Source: Spirochaetaceae bacterium (lineage in GTDB: Bacteria > Spirochaetota > Spirochaetia > Treponematales > Breznakiellaceae). From it: a DNA stretch of 16,156 nucleotides. Numbering within the stretch: the stretch's first letter is position 1; every line of letters begins with the position of its first letter. Location of the stretch: assembly GCA_031258615.1 (NCBI GenBank), contig JAIRMP010000085.1, positions 1-16,156 of the forward strand, read 5' to 3'. A program made the translations under genes and the position numbers. Of this stretch, positions 7,685 to 14,724 are shown piece by piece. The notes under the pieces were generated by a model, which saw only the letters and a program-made list of their open reading frames with translations, was not told the origin of the DNA and made no database searches.

Positions 7685-7940
7685 CCTGTTTCGCTTGATG
7701 TTCCATCGCCTTTTCCACGGCGCGGGCAAGCTGGTCGCCGCAGGAGGTTCCCTTAAATCCGCACTCTATCCCACGGAGGTTTTTTACAAGGTCCGGCGCC
7801 GGCATCCCTTCGCACAACTTTGCGATGGCCTTCAGGTTCCCGTTGCATCCGCCCTCAAACTGAATATCCTGTACCTTGCCCCCGTTGATGTCAAAAAAAA
7901 TTCTTGAGGCGCAGGTTCCGGATGTTTTGTATTCAAACAT
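7677..7940 (-). CDS. Small TSCPD-domain protein (TIGR03905-like)
   Basis: An 87-residue cytosolic protein with six cysteines arranged as GTCASR, GGCNGN, GIECGFKGTSCGDQL and a matching aspartate/glycine framework; the TSCGDQ stretch is the TSCPD signature. The same domain is found at the C-terminus of B12-dependent ribonucleotide reductases, where it resembles a zinc site; stand-alone copies such as this one are uncharacterised. A good ribosome binding site (AGGAAAGGA) lies just upstream of ATG 7940. The gene overlaps the tcdA-like start by 8 bases, so the two form an operon. Metal binding by the cysteines is an inference. Confidence 0.88.
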   Translation of the reverse strand: MFEYKTSGTCASRIFFDINGGKVQDIQFEGGCNGNLKAIAKLCEGMPAPDLVKNLRGIECGFKGTSCGDQLARAVEKAMEHQAKQDD

Positions 7941-7962
7941 TATTTTTCCTTTCCTTGTTTAC

Positions 7963-7991
7963 AGGATAATAACAAATTGCCCGATTAACAA
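7963..7991 (-). promoter_or_regulatory. Possible promoter for the TSCPD-tcdA operon
   Basis: On the minus strand TTGTTA (7991-7986), 17 nt, then TATCCT (7968-7963), 4 of 6 consensus bases each. An overlapping TATTAT could serve as an alternative -10. It would leave a leader of about 15-20 nt carrying the ribosome binding site. Confidence 0.33.
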
Positions 7992-8065
7992 TGACATTAC
8001 CCGGAAATCCGGCAATTTTCCCTTTAATTTGGGTCAAACTTTGCGTCGCAATCGCTGTGCGCTTG

Positions 8066-8150
8066 GACAACCGCTCCGCGGTTGTCTCCGCAAACTCCAC
8101 CCTACTCACAAGCCGCCCGGCTTGCCGCCGTCAGGGGCGCCTGACGCGCG
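8066..8150. repeat. Cluster of three short hairpins
   Basis: GACAACCGC-TCC-GCGGTTGTC (8066-8086, 9-bp stem) is followed by GCAAACTCC, the right arm of the outer stem seen in the compound palindromes. CAAGCCG-CC-CGGCTTG (8109-8124, 7-bp stem) shares its arms and CC loop with the hairpin in the coding start at 16011-16034. TCAGG-GGCG-CCTGA follows near 8131-8144. No protein is visible here. Confidence 0.7.
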
Positions 8151-8155
8151 GTACA

Positions 8156-8272
8156 GGCGCCCCCGGAGTGGGGGGTAGTGGAAGACCCGCGTAGCGGGGC
8201 TGGAACGTAGGGGGGCGCGGCGATTCGGCGGCGGTTTGCGAAAACGGTGTGGAAATTGCGCCCCCCTTCTTA
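8156..8272 (+). repeat. Module 1 of the two-part repeat, copy 2
   Basis: It matches 445-577. The bounding inverted repeat is intact: AGGGGGGCGC (8209-8218) with GCGCCCCCCT (8258-8267). In the hairpin slot the sequence is CCCGC-GTA-GCGGG (8186-8198) instead of GCCCGC-TT-GCGGGC; the bases differ but pairing is kept. Confidence 0.75.
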
Positions 8273-8278
8273 TAACCC

Positions 8279-8305
8279 GCCTGCCTGCCTGCCTGCGGCG
8301 CAGGC
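8279..8305. repeat. GCCT microsatellite running into a hairpin
   Basis: Four tandem GCCT units (8279-8294) run into GCCTGC-GGC-GCAGGC (8291-8305), a 6-bp stem with a 3-nt loop. It fills the spacer between TAACCCG and module 2 copy B; the other module 2 copies have short spacers. Confidence 0.6.
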
Positions 8306-8313
8306 TAGCCCTC

Positions 8314-8377
8314 TTTCACGCTCAGCGACTCGCAAGGACAACGACTCAGCTATTGGCGTACGTTCGGTGCAGACTGG
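8314..8377 (+). repeat. Module 2 of the two-part repeat, copy B
   Basis: This 64-bp copy differs from copy C (8466-8529) at only three positions and lacks the closing CCTGCCCTTG. In place of that end it runs into a hairpin pair, suggesting that a hairpin unit sits at the module boundary. Confidence 0.78.
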
Positions 8378-8421
8378 ACAACCGCTTTGCGGTTGTCTCC
8401 GGAGTTTGCTACGCAAACTCC
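8377..8421. repeat. Back-to-back hairpins between module 2 copies B and C
   Basis: GACAACCGC-TTT-GCGGTTGTC (8377-8397) has the same arms as 8066-8086 with a different loop. GGAGTTTGC-TAC-GCAAACTCC (8401-8421) follows, another 9-bp stem with a 3-nt loop. Its arms are the outer-stem word found split around an inner hairpin at 15773-15815. Confidence 0.78.
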
Positions 8422-8465
8422 AGGCCGTTGTTACATGTCTTAGCGAAGGGGCATAACCCGTTATC

Positions 8466-8539
8466 TTTCACGCTCAGCGACTCGCAAGGACAACGACTCA
8501 GCTACTGGCGTACGTTTGGTGCAGGCTGGCCTGCCCTTG
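8466..8539 (+). repeat. Module 2 of the two-part repeat, copy C
   Basis: A complete copy from TTTCACGCTC to CCTGCCCTTG, preceded by TAACCCG (8456-8462). Its last bases form the TTG of the predicted -35 box for the phosphohexomutase operon, as copy A does for the radical SAM gene. Confidence 0.78.
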
Positions 8540-8565
8540 TTTGGGGGGGTGTTATCGTATATGAT
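8537..8565 (+). promoter_or_regulatory. Predicted promoter of the phosphohexomutase-TRAP operon
   Basis: TTGTTT (8537-8542), 17 nt including seven Gs, then TATGAT (8560-8565), which is one base from consensus. Transcription would begin near 8572, so the leader would be only about a dozen bases and essentially consist of the ribosome binding site AGGAG (8572-8576), seven bases before ATG 8584. Confidence 0.5.
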
Positions 8566-8583
8566 TATGACAGGAGAGTGGGT

Positions 8584-10356
8584 ATGGATAGGGATATACT
8601 TGTAAAACAGGCCGGGGAGTACCTTAAAAAGGAAAAAAACGCTCACTTCAGGGCGGAAGTGGAAAAGCTGCTTGAGGCGGAGGAGTGGGACGATCTGGAG
8701 GACCGCTTTTACCGCAAGCTGGAGTTCGGGACGGGCGGGCTGCGCGGCGTGATAGGCGGCGGCTGGAACCGGATGAACACGTTTGTTGTCGGTTCCGCGA
8801 CGCAGGGTCTGGCGAACTATGTGATAAAGGCGTTTCCCGAAAAGGCGCGCGCCGGGGAACTTTCCGCCGTGATAGCGTTTGACTGCCGGCATTTTTCGGC
8901 GGACTTCGCGGAGGCGGCGGCGCTGATTTTCGCGGCGAACGGCATCAAAACATATCTGTTTTCCGCGCTGCGCCCAACCCCTGAGCTTTCTTACGCGATC
9001 CGCCTGTTGAAGGCGGATACCGGCATAGTGGTAACGGCGAGCCACAACCCGCCCCGGTACAACGGTTACAAGGCGTACTGGAACGACGGTTCCCAGGTGA
9101 TAGAGCCGCACGACACCGGCATCATAGACGAGGTGAACGCTGTTACCGAAATCAAGGAGGTTGACAGGCGGACGGCGCTGGATAAGGGACTGTTAAAAAT
9201 AATCGACAAAGAGGTTGACGAGCCGTTTCAGGCGATGGTGCGCGGTCATCTTTTTAGGCCGGAGCTTATCAAACAGAAGGCCGGGGATGTCAAAATCGTG
9301 TACACGCCGCTCCACGGGACGGGGGCCCTCCATGTCGAAGCCGTTTTGGGCAGCCTGGGGCTAAAGGTACTCACCGTGCCGGAACAGCGCGAGGGTAACG
9401 GGGACTTCCCCACGGTAGCGTTCCCCAACCCGGAGGAAGCCGCCGCGCTGGAGATGGCCATCGCCCTTGGGAAAAAAGAGAAGGCCGGCCTCGTGATGGC
9501 TACCGACCCGGACGCGGACCGCTTCGGGATAGCGGTTCCCTCCAAAGACGGCGGGGATTTTGCGCTGATAACGGGAAATCAACTGGGCGCGCTGATGGCG
9601 GACTACATCCTGCTGTCCCTTAAAGAACTGGGAAAGATGCCGGATAAGCCCGCTATCGTCAACACGATAGTAACGACGGGGATGCAGGCGCGCGTTGCCG
9701 CGTTGTACGGCGTGGAATGTATAGAATGTTTGACGGGCTTCAAGTGGATAGCGGACGTGATGAGACGGAGCGAGACGGGTGGTATAAAAAACAATATCGT
9801 TTTTGGATGCGAGGAGAGCTACGGATACCTCATAGAAAACGAGGTAAGGGACAAGGACGGCGTGTCCGCCGCGGCGATTACCGCCGAGATGGCGCTGTAC
9901 TGGGCGAGCCGGGGCAGGACTTTGCTTGACCGCCTCGACGAGCTGTATGAAAAATGCGGTTTCTGGCAGGAAATGGGCGTATCAAAGTATTTTGAGGGGC
10001 CGGAAGGCCAGAATATTATGGCCGGTATCATGGAACGCTGCCGTAAAGAACCTCCCGCCGCGCTTGGCGGCGTAAAGGTAGAAAAGATACGGGACATCGA
10101 AAGTTCCCTCGCATATCATCCTTCCGATCCGGGGCGCACGGAAAAAATCGATCTGCCAAAGAGCAATGTGCTGCAATTCTGCCTTGAAGACGGCACTGTG
10201 GTAAGCGCCCGTCCGAGCGGCACGGAGCCGAAAATCAAATTCTACGCAAGCTGCCGCGCCGCGATAGGCGGCGGTGGGCTTGCCGAGGCAAAGGCCGAAG
10301 CCCAAAAGAAACTTGACGCGATCAAAAGCGACATAAAAAAGATTATCGGGGATTAG
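8584..10356 (+). CDS. Alpha-D-phosphohexomutase (phosphoglucomutase/phosphomannomutase, PgcA-type)
   Basis: A 590-residue cytosolic enzyme that moves phosphate between C1 and C6 of a hexose phosphate, feeding glycogen, nucleotide-sugar or cell-envelope sugar pathways. All four active-site loops are intact: TASHNPP with phospho-acceptor S153, the metal loop DPDADR (308-313), the sugar-specificity loop GCEESYGY (E410, E411, S412) and the phosphate-binding loop RPSGTEPK (543-550). FGTGGLRGV near the N-terminus is typical of the long bacterial type. The frame stays open upstream to about 8236, but that part is repeat DNA; ATG 8584 is chosen for its AGGAG box. Glucose against mannose specificity cannot be settled by eye. 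The stop is one base before the next gene, so it heads an operon with the TRAP genes. Confidence 0.94.
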   Translation: MDRDILVKQAGEYLKKEKNAHFRAEVEKLLEAEEWDDLEDRFYRKLEFGTGGLRGVIGGGWNRMNTFVVGSATQGLANYVIKAFPEKARAGELSAVIAFDCRHFSADFAEAAALIFAANGIKTYLFSALRPTPELSYAIRLLKADTGIVVTASHNPPRYNGYKAYWNDGSQVIEPHDTGIIDEVNAVTEIKEVDRRTALDKGLLKIIDKEVDEPFQAMVRGHLFRPELIKQKAGDVKIVYTPLHGTGALHVEAVLGSLGLKVLTVPEQREGNGDFPTVAFPNPEEAAALEMAIALGKKEKAGLVMATDPDADRFGIAVPSKDGGDFALITGNQLGALMADYILLSLKELGKMPDKPAIVNTIVTTGMQARVAALYGVECIECLTGFKWIADVMRRSETGGIKNNIVFGCEESYGYLIENEVRDKDGVSAAAITAEMALYWASRGRTLLDRLDELYEKCGFWQEMGVSKYFEGPEGQNIMAGIMERCRKEPPAALGGVKVEKIRDIESSLAYHPSDPGRTEKIDLPKSNVLQFCLEDGTVVSARPSGTEPKIKFYASCRAAIGGGGLAEAKAEAQKKLDAIKSDIKKIIGD

Positions 10357-10357
10357 T

Positions 10358-11284
10358 GTGGAGCGGAGCAAACCCGGATTACGATCAAGCGTTGCTGTCC
10401 TGCTGACTGTCTGTGGAGTTTTATTTTTTTCATGCTCAACACAGCAGCTTGCGATGCGGTCAAGCCCGGAATTTGTAGGCGGCCTGCTGCCCGGCATAAT
10501 AAAAAAGAATGAGGCCAGGCTGAAAAAGAGGCCGGACGACCAAAAGTTGATACTGGAGACCGGCTCGTACTATGTGATGGATGCTAACGCGTTTGTGCAG
10601 GGGCCGGCCTCCATGTTACCGCCTGAAAAGTACGCCGAGCGGGACGGCGAGTACAGCAGGGCTCGGGCTATGTACCTGCGCGGCGCGGAGATTCTGGAAG
10701 ACGGCCTTGAAAAAAGGCATCCCGGAATACTCCAGGCGGCGCGGGACGCCGCTGCCGGGGTTTCCGCCGGTGAAACGCCCGCCGGTTTTGAACGGCTTAC
10801 GGCGGAAGATGTTCCGTACATATACTGGCTCACGGCGGCGGTGCTTTCGGCCTTTAGCATAGACCCGCTCGATCTGAATACCGGCATGAAGGTGGGCGAG
10901 GTTTCCGCGTTGATAAAGTACGCTTACCGGCTCTCCCCTGACTTTAACGACGGGGCGCTGGATGACTTCTTCATCCTGTACTACGCTTCGCTCCCTGAAG
11001 CGATGGGCGGCGACAAAGGGCTTGCCAGGCTGCATTACGACAGGGCTATTGAAAAAACGCGCGGTCTTTCCGCCAGTCCATACGTTTCCTGGGCGCAGGC
11101 CGTCTGCATACCTGCCCAGAATTTTCCTGAATTTCAATACAACCTGAACGCGGCTTTGAAAATTAACGCGGACAAGAATCCGTCAAACAAACTTTTAAAC
11201 GTGCTGGCGCAGCGGAAGGCGCGCCATCTTTTAGATAACGCTGAGATTTATTTTATTGATACTGACGGCGGTGAACAGGAGTGA
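10358..11284 (+). CDS. tatT: TRAP transporter T-component lipoprotein (TatT family)
   Basis: A 308-residue lipoprotein. Residues 10-25 are a hydrophobic signal ending LFFSC, with C26 as the lipidation site in a relaxed spirochaete-type lipobox. The mature part is helical with TPR-like repeats, including YVMDANAFVQGPA and YSRARAMYLRGAEIL, matching TatT of Treponema pallidum (Tp0956). In that system TatT is a periplasm-facing oligomer that docks the TRAP P protein. Start is GTG 10358, one base after the mutase stop, with GGGG upstream. It is followed after 6 nt by the P component, whose ribosome binding site overlaps this gene's stop (GGAGTGA). Family assignment rests on context plus sequence pattern. 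Confidence 0.87.
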   Translation: MERSKPGLRSSVAVLLTVCGVLFFSCSTQQLAMRSSPEFVGGLLPGIIKKNEARLKKRPDDQKLILETGSYYVMDANAFVQGPASMLPPEKYAERDGEYSRARAMYLRGAEILEDGLEKRHPGILQAARDAAAGVSAGETPAGFERLTAEDVPYIYWLTAAVLSAFSIDPLDLNTGMKVGEVSALIKYAYRLSPDFNDGALDDFFILYYASLPEAMGGDKGLARLHYDRAIEKTRGLSASPYVSWAQAVCIPAQNFPEFQYNLNAALKINADKNPSNKLLNVLAQRKARHLLDNAEIYFIDTDGGEQE

Positions 11285-11290
11285 AAATCC

Positions 11291-12295
11291 ATGAAAAAGA
11301 CTTTTTCAATCATAGCGGCGCTTTGTTTCTTGCTGATTGTAAGCGGCTCTCTGGCGGCGCAGCAAAGAACGGTAACTATTAAACTGGCCTCCCTGGCGCC
11401 GGAAAACACGCCGTGGGGGGCGGCGCTGAACAAGATGGCCGCCGACTGGAGCGCCGCCACGAACGGCGCGGTGAGGGTCATCGTTTACCACAACGGCGTA
11501 GCGGGAAGCGAGGCCGATGTTTTGCGCAAACTCCGCCTAAACCAGATACAGGCGGCGGTTTTTACGTCCGCCGGCATGAATTTAATATCAAAAAATATTA
11601 TAACGCTTAGCTGTCCTTTCCTCATAAGGACGGACGGGGAGCTTGATACTGTCCTCGATAAACTACGGCCCAAGCTGGAAGCGGATATAGGCAGGGCGGG
11701 TTTTGTTACGGTTGCCTGGTCAAAGGTAGGCTGGGTCAGATTCTTTTCGCGCAGGCCCGTATTTGTTCCAGCCGACATGAAAAAACAGAAACTTTCCGTT
11801 GGTAACGATGTGCCGTCTTTGAACGACGCTTTCAGAACGATGGGGTATCAGCTTGTCGAGACGAACCTTAACGACGTGCTTGTCTCGTTGACCAACGGCG
11901 CCATAGACGCAGCCTTCCAGAGCCCCGTAAACGCCGCCGTGGATCAGCTTTTCGGCGTAGCCAAAAATATGAGTTCGGTGCGTATCGCGCCGTTCATGGG
12001 AGCGATACTGTTAAATCAGGCGGCGTGGCGGAGCATTCCCGATCGGTACAAGGACGCGCTTATGAAGATTGGCCGCGAAGTGGAAAGACAAAACAATCAG
12101 AATGTAAAAAAAATGGAGGATGAGGCGGTGGCGGCAATGCTGAAAAACGGCCTTGTTATCAACCAATGCAGCCCGGAGCAGGAGCGGGAATGGATCGAGG
12201 ATGTAAATAAGGTTATGCCCCAGCTTTTGGATAAAACTTTTGACAAAACGCTTTACAATGATATACAGGATGTCTTAAATCAGATTCGGAAATAA
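11291..12295 (+). CDS. TRAP transporter substrate-binding protein (DctP/TatP-like)
   Basis: A 334-residue periplasmic receptor. Residues 1-23 form a signal peptide cut after SLAA-Q, with no lipobox cysteine. The mature protein opens with the DctP pattern (IKLASLAPENTPWG, then a helix), has YHNGVAGSEADVLRKLRLNQIQAA, and a GAIDAAFQSP hinge stretch. WVRFFSRRPVFVPADMKKQKLSV occupies the place where most DctP proteins have a G-K-x-R motif whose Arg clamps a substrate carboxylate; here that position appears to be Ser. T. pallidum TatP is also atypical, and a non-carboxylate, possibly hydrophobic ligand has been proposed for it. Start is ATG 11291 with AGGAG nine bases before. The substrate is not known. 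Confidence 0.92.
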   Translation: MKKTFSIIAALCFLLIVSGSLAAQQRTVTIKLASLAPENTPWGAALNKMAADWSAATNGAVRVIVYHNGVAGSEADVLRKLRLNQIQAAVFTSAGMNLISKNIITLSCPFLIRTDGELDTVLDKLRPKLEADIGRAGFVTVAWSKVGWVRFFSRRPVFVPADMKKQKLSVGNDVPSLNDAFRTMGYQLVETNLNDVLVSLTNGAIDAAFQSPVNAAVDQLFGVAKNMSSVRIAPFMGAILLNQAAWRSIPDRYKDALMKIGREVERQNNQNVKKMEDEAVAAMLKNGLVINQCSPEQEREWIEDVNKVMPQLLDKTFDKTLYNDIQDVLNQIRK

Positions 12296-12301
12296 TATTG
12301 C

Positions 12302-14188
12302 ATGACGAAAGCGGAAAAATGGCTTAACAACATTGAAGCCGGCATTTGTAACTTTTCATTGGCGATCATCGCGCTCCTGCTGTTTGTAAGCGTATGTTTA
12401 CGGCTTGTTTTTCATACCGCGCTGGGCAGCACGGCGGCTTTGACCACGCATTTGCTGCTTGTTACCGCGCTGTTTTCCGCGATGATAACAACAAAAAATG
12501 AAAACCACCTTTCCATCGGAATCGTTCAGTATATAAAGAATCAAGAAATAAAAACATTTCTTGCCGCTGCCACCGGACTTCTTTCAACATTCATAACCAC
12601 GATACTTGTTTTTTGCGCGGCGGATTTTATAAAAATCGGCCTTAACCCGCCGCAGAAGATAGCGTTTTTAAGCGACCGTTTTTTTGCTTACACGCTTCCG
12701 CTCGCGTTTGCGGTAATGACATTCCGTTTCGCCCGCCTTACCCCGCTGCGCGGCAAGGCGCGGCTTCTTTCCGCGGCGGCTGTCCTGTTGGGTATTGTTT
12801 GTTCGCTTCCTCTTGTTTTTAAATTTATTTGGGAGTTCAACCTGCCTGGTTTCGCGTGGGCGGCAAGCGATTTCTTTACGGCGTTTTCTTACACGGTAAA
12901 AACGCCCGCCATCATACTGATAATTCTGGCCGCTCTGTCAGGCGCGCCGCTGTTTATCGTGATTGCCGGCCTCTCCATCCTGCTGATTCAGGGTTCAGGC
13001 GGCGAGGTTGACGTTGTCGTGAATCAGGTATACACGGCGCTTACGCAGAGCAACATAATCGCCATACCGCTGTTTACGCTGACCGGCTTTTTTCTTTCGG
13101 AAAGCAAGGCCGGCGGGCGGCTTGTAGAAACGTTTCACGCCATATTTTGCGCGATCCCCGGCGGCATGATCGCCGCGACCGTGCTGATATGCGCGTTTTT
13201 TACATCGTTTACCGGCGCGTCCGGCGTAACAATTCTCGCGCTTGGCGGCATACTGTACACCGTTCTGTCCGGTAACAAAGCGCAAAAAACCATAGACGGC
13301 GAAAAGTACCCCGCCTCCTTTTCCATCGGCCTTTTGACTTCATGCGGCAGTATCGGGCTGCTATTCCCGCCGTCTCTTCCGCTGATACTCGTTGGAACCA
13401 CAACGCAAACCAACATTCTGCATCTATTCGCGGCGGGAATTTTACCCGGACTTTTGCTTCTGCTTTCGATGATAGTATTCGGCATGGTAATCTCGTTCAA
13501 AACAAAGATGACCCGTGAAAAATTCAACGCCCGCCGCGCCGCGCTTTCGTTAAAAAAATCCCTTGGCGAGATTCTGCTGCCGTTGCTGCTTGTCGCCGGA
13601 TACTTTTCAGGCATACTTTCGCTCGTGGAAATAGGCGCGGCGGCGCTGATATATGTTTTTGTTTTGGAGGTTCTCATCTTCCGTGATATAAAATTTACGG
13701 ATGTGGGAAAGGTTTTTGCCAAGGCGCTGCCTGTAACAGGCGGGATTCTCGCGATTCTTGCCCTTTCGCAGGCCCTTTCGTACTTCATTGTCGATACGCA
13801 GGCGCCGGAAAACTTTGCCCGCTGGGTGCAGGCGGCGATAAAATCAAGGTGGATGTTTCTGTTAATTCTGAATCTGATGCTGCTCGTTACCGGCTGCCTG
13901 ATAGACATTTTCTCGGCGATAATGATCGTGCTGCCGCTCCTTGTACCGCTCGCCGACGTGTTTGGCATAGACCATGTTCATCTGGGCATGATTTTTCTGA
14001 TAAACATGGAGGCCGGCTTCCTCACGCCCCCTGTGGGCCTAAACCTATTTTTGGCAAGCTACCGGTTTAAAAAACCTTTCGTGGAAATATGCCGCCATGT
14101 AGCCCCGTTCCTGTTGATACAACTCCTTGTCGTCCTTGTAACAACATATATCCCGCGGATTTCGCTTGTTTTTGCAAATCTTTTGTAA
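12302..14188 (+). CDS. Fused TRAP transporter permease, small and large subunits (DctQM)
   Basis: A 628-residue inner-membrane protein. Residues 1 to about 150 carry four hydrophobic segments and resemble the small DctQ subunit. An extra segment at about 155-180 acts as linker, and from about 200 the chain follows the large DctM subunit: IPLFTLTGFFLSES, FFTSFTGASGVTILALGG, LLTSCGSIGLLFPPSLPLIL and a C-terminal NMEAGFLTPPVGLNLFLAS. Q-M fusions are known and the T. pallidum cluster is arranged this way. TRAP permeases import the ligand delivered by the P protein using an ion gradient, usually sodium. ATG 12302 lies 6 nt after the P gene with only a weak ribosome binding site, so coupling is likely. 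No clear terminator follows. Confidence 0.93.
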   Translation: MTKAEKWLNNIEAGICNFSLAIIALLLFVSVCLRLVFHTALGSTAALTTHLLLVTALFSAMITTKNENHLSIGIVQYIKNQEIKTFLAAATGLLSTFITTILVFCAADFIKIGLNPPQKIAFLSDRFFAYTLPLAFAVMTFRFARLTPLRGKARLLSAAAVLLGIVCSLPLVFKFIWEFNLPGFAWAASDFFTAFSYTVKTPAIILIILAALSGAPLFIVIAGLSILLIQGSGGEVDVVVNQVYTALTQSNIIAIPLFTLTGFFLSESKAGGRLVETFHAIFCAIPGGMIAATVLICAFFTSFTGASGVTILALGGILYTVLSGNKAQKTIDGEKYPASFSIGLLTSCGSIGLLFPPSLPLILVGTTTQTNILHLFAAGILPGLLLLLSMIVFGMVISFKTKMTREKFNARRAALSLKKSLGEILLPLLLVAGYFSGILSLVEIGAAALIYVFVLEVLIFRDIKFTDVGKVFAKALPVTGGILAILALSQALSYFIVDTQAPENFARWVQAAIKSRWMFLLILNLMLLVTGCLIDIFSAIMIVLPLLVPLADVFGIDHVHLGMIFLINMEAGFLTPPVGLNLFLASYRFKKPFVEICRHVAPFLLIQLLVVLVTTYIPRISLVFANLL

Positions 14189-14219
14189 CTCCTATTCAGC
14201 CGAGGGGAAAAGCTGGTAT

Positions 14220-14273
14220 TTGTACGAATTTATTGTACGAATTTATTTGACATAGCGGTGAAAGCAGGATAAT
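14220..14273 (+). promoter_or_regulatory. Perfect 13-bp tandem repeat abutting a consensus -35 box
   Basis: TTGTACGAATTTA occurs twice in direct tandem (14220-14232 and 14233-14245). TTGACA (14247-14252) follows, then GATAAT (14268-14273) after 15 nt, which is shorter than the usual 16-18. The layout resembles a promoter with upstream operator repeats, but no intact plus-strand gene follows within 1.7 kb. Confidence 0.35.
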
Positions 14274-14283
14274 AGACTTGTTC

Positions 14284-14384
14284 GACAACCCGGTTGGTTG
14301 TCTCACAGTCTTGCAGTTTTTCAGGCTTTCAGCCTTACAAAATTGCGTTTTTTAATGGAAGTGGGCGCGGAAACTGAAGTTTCC
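14284..14384. repeat. Two short hairpins in the gap after the TRAP operon
   Basis: GACAACC-CGGTT-GGTTGTC (14284-14302) uses the same outer letters as the 8066 and 8377 hairpins. GGAAACT-GA-AGTTTCC (14369-14384) uses nearly the same letters as those at 380-396 and 14514-14530. The rest of 14189-14531 shows no gene. Confidence 0.6.
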
Positions 14385-14513
14385 AAACAACTCTAATATA
14401 TAAATCAGGAAGGGGATAAGGGGATAAGACCATTACAGTACTAAGCAGAGCCGAACTGGAGAAGTTCGAGAAAGAACAATATATCTCGCAAGTCTCCTTC
14501 TCTCCGTGCCCGT

Positions 14514-14530
14514 TGGAAACTTTGTTTCCA
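14514..14530. repeat. 7-bp hairpin at the break of a transposase remnant
   Basis: TGGAAAC-TTT-GTTTCCA is a perfect 7-bp stem with a 3-nt loop. It lies exactly where the minus-strand transposase similarity ends. Confidence 0.6.
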
Positions 14531-14531
14531 C

Positions 14532-14588
14532 ATTGTGTTCAAGGTGGTATCCGCGGTTTTTAAGGACGTTGTTGTTTTCATTTTCTAT
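14532..14588 (-). pseudogene. Remnant of a DDE transposase C-terminus
   Basis: The minus-strand translation contains IENENNNVLKNRGYHLEHN. This matches, from memory, the C-terminal motif of a common IS4/ISNCY-like transposase group, in which a W-K-I-E-N-E-x-F-N-x-L-K-x-x-G-Y-x-x-E-H-N pattern is followed by FGHG and a leucine-rich tail. Here the similarity covers only 19 codons: FGHG is missing, replaced by a hairpin (14514-14530), and nothing recognisable lies upstream or downstream. It sits in a 78-codon open frame (14433-14669), which I do not consider a functional gene. Confidence 0.5.
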
Positions 14589-14724
14589 TTTCTTTCCGGG
14601 CGAGGGCGCATTCATATATACCTTACCTGCCTCAAGTGAATACCTAGGAAATATTAAATTGTTGGTCAAGTTTAGTTTCTGTATCGGGACGGTTTTACGG
14701 ACACCCCGCCAACGCCGTTTTCCG

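Noticed and set aside
8066..8421. CRISPR array
   Set aside because: Repeats are few, irregularly spaced and palindromic without uniform spacers, and no cas genes are present.
8236..8583. 116-codon N-terminal extension of the phosphohexomutase frame
   Set aside because: It translates repeat module 2 twice plus hairpins, has no family similarity, and ATG 8584 has a proper AGGAG box and matches the usual start of the enzyme.
13135..13968. 277-codon minus-strand frame inside the TRAP permease gene
   Set aside because: It is antisense to conserved membrane segments, with the low-complexity composition expected of a shadow frame.
14420..14563. Plus-strand frame starting TITVLSRAELEKFEKEQYI
   Set aside because: The first part looks protein-like, but there is no start codon, the frame overlaps the transposase remnant and a hairpin, and no family is recognised. 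It may be another gene fragment, but support is too weak.
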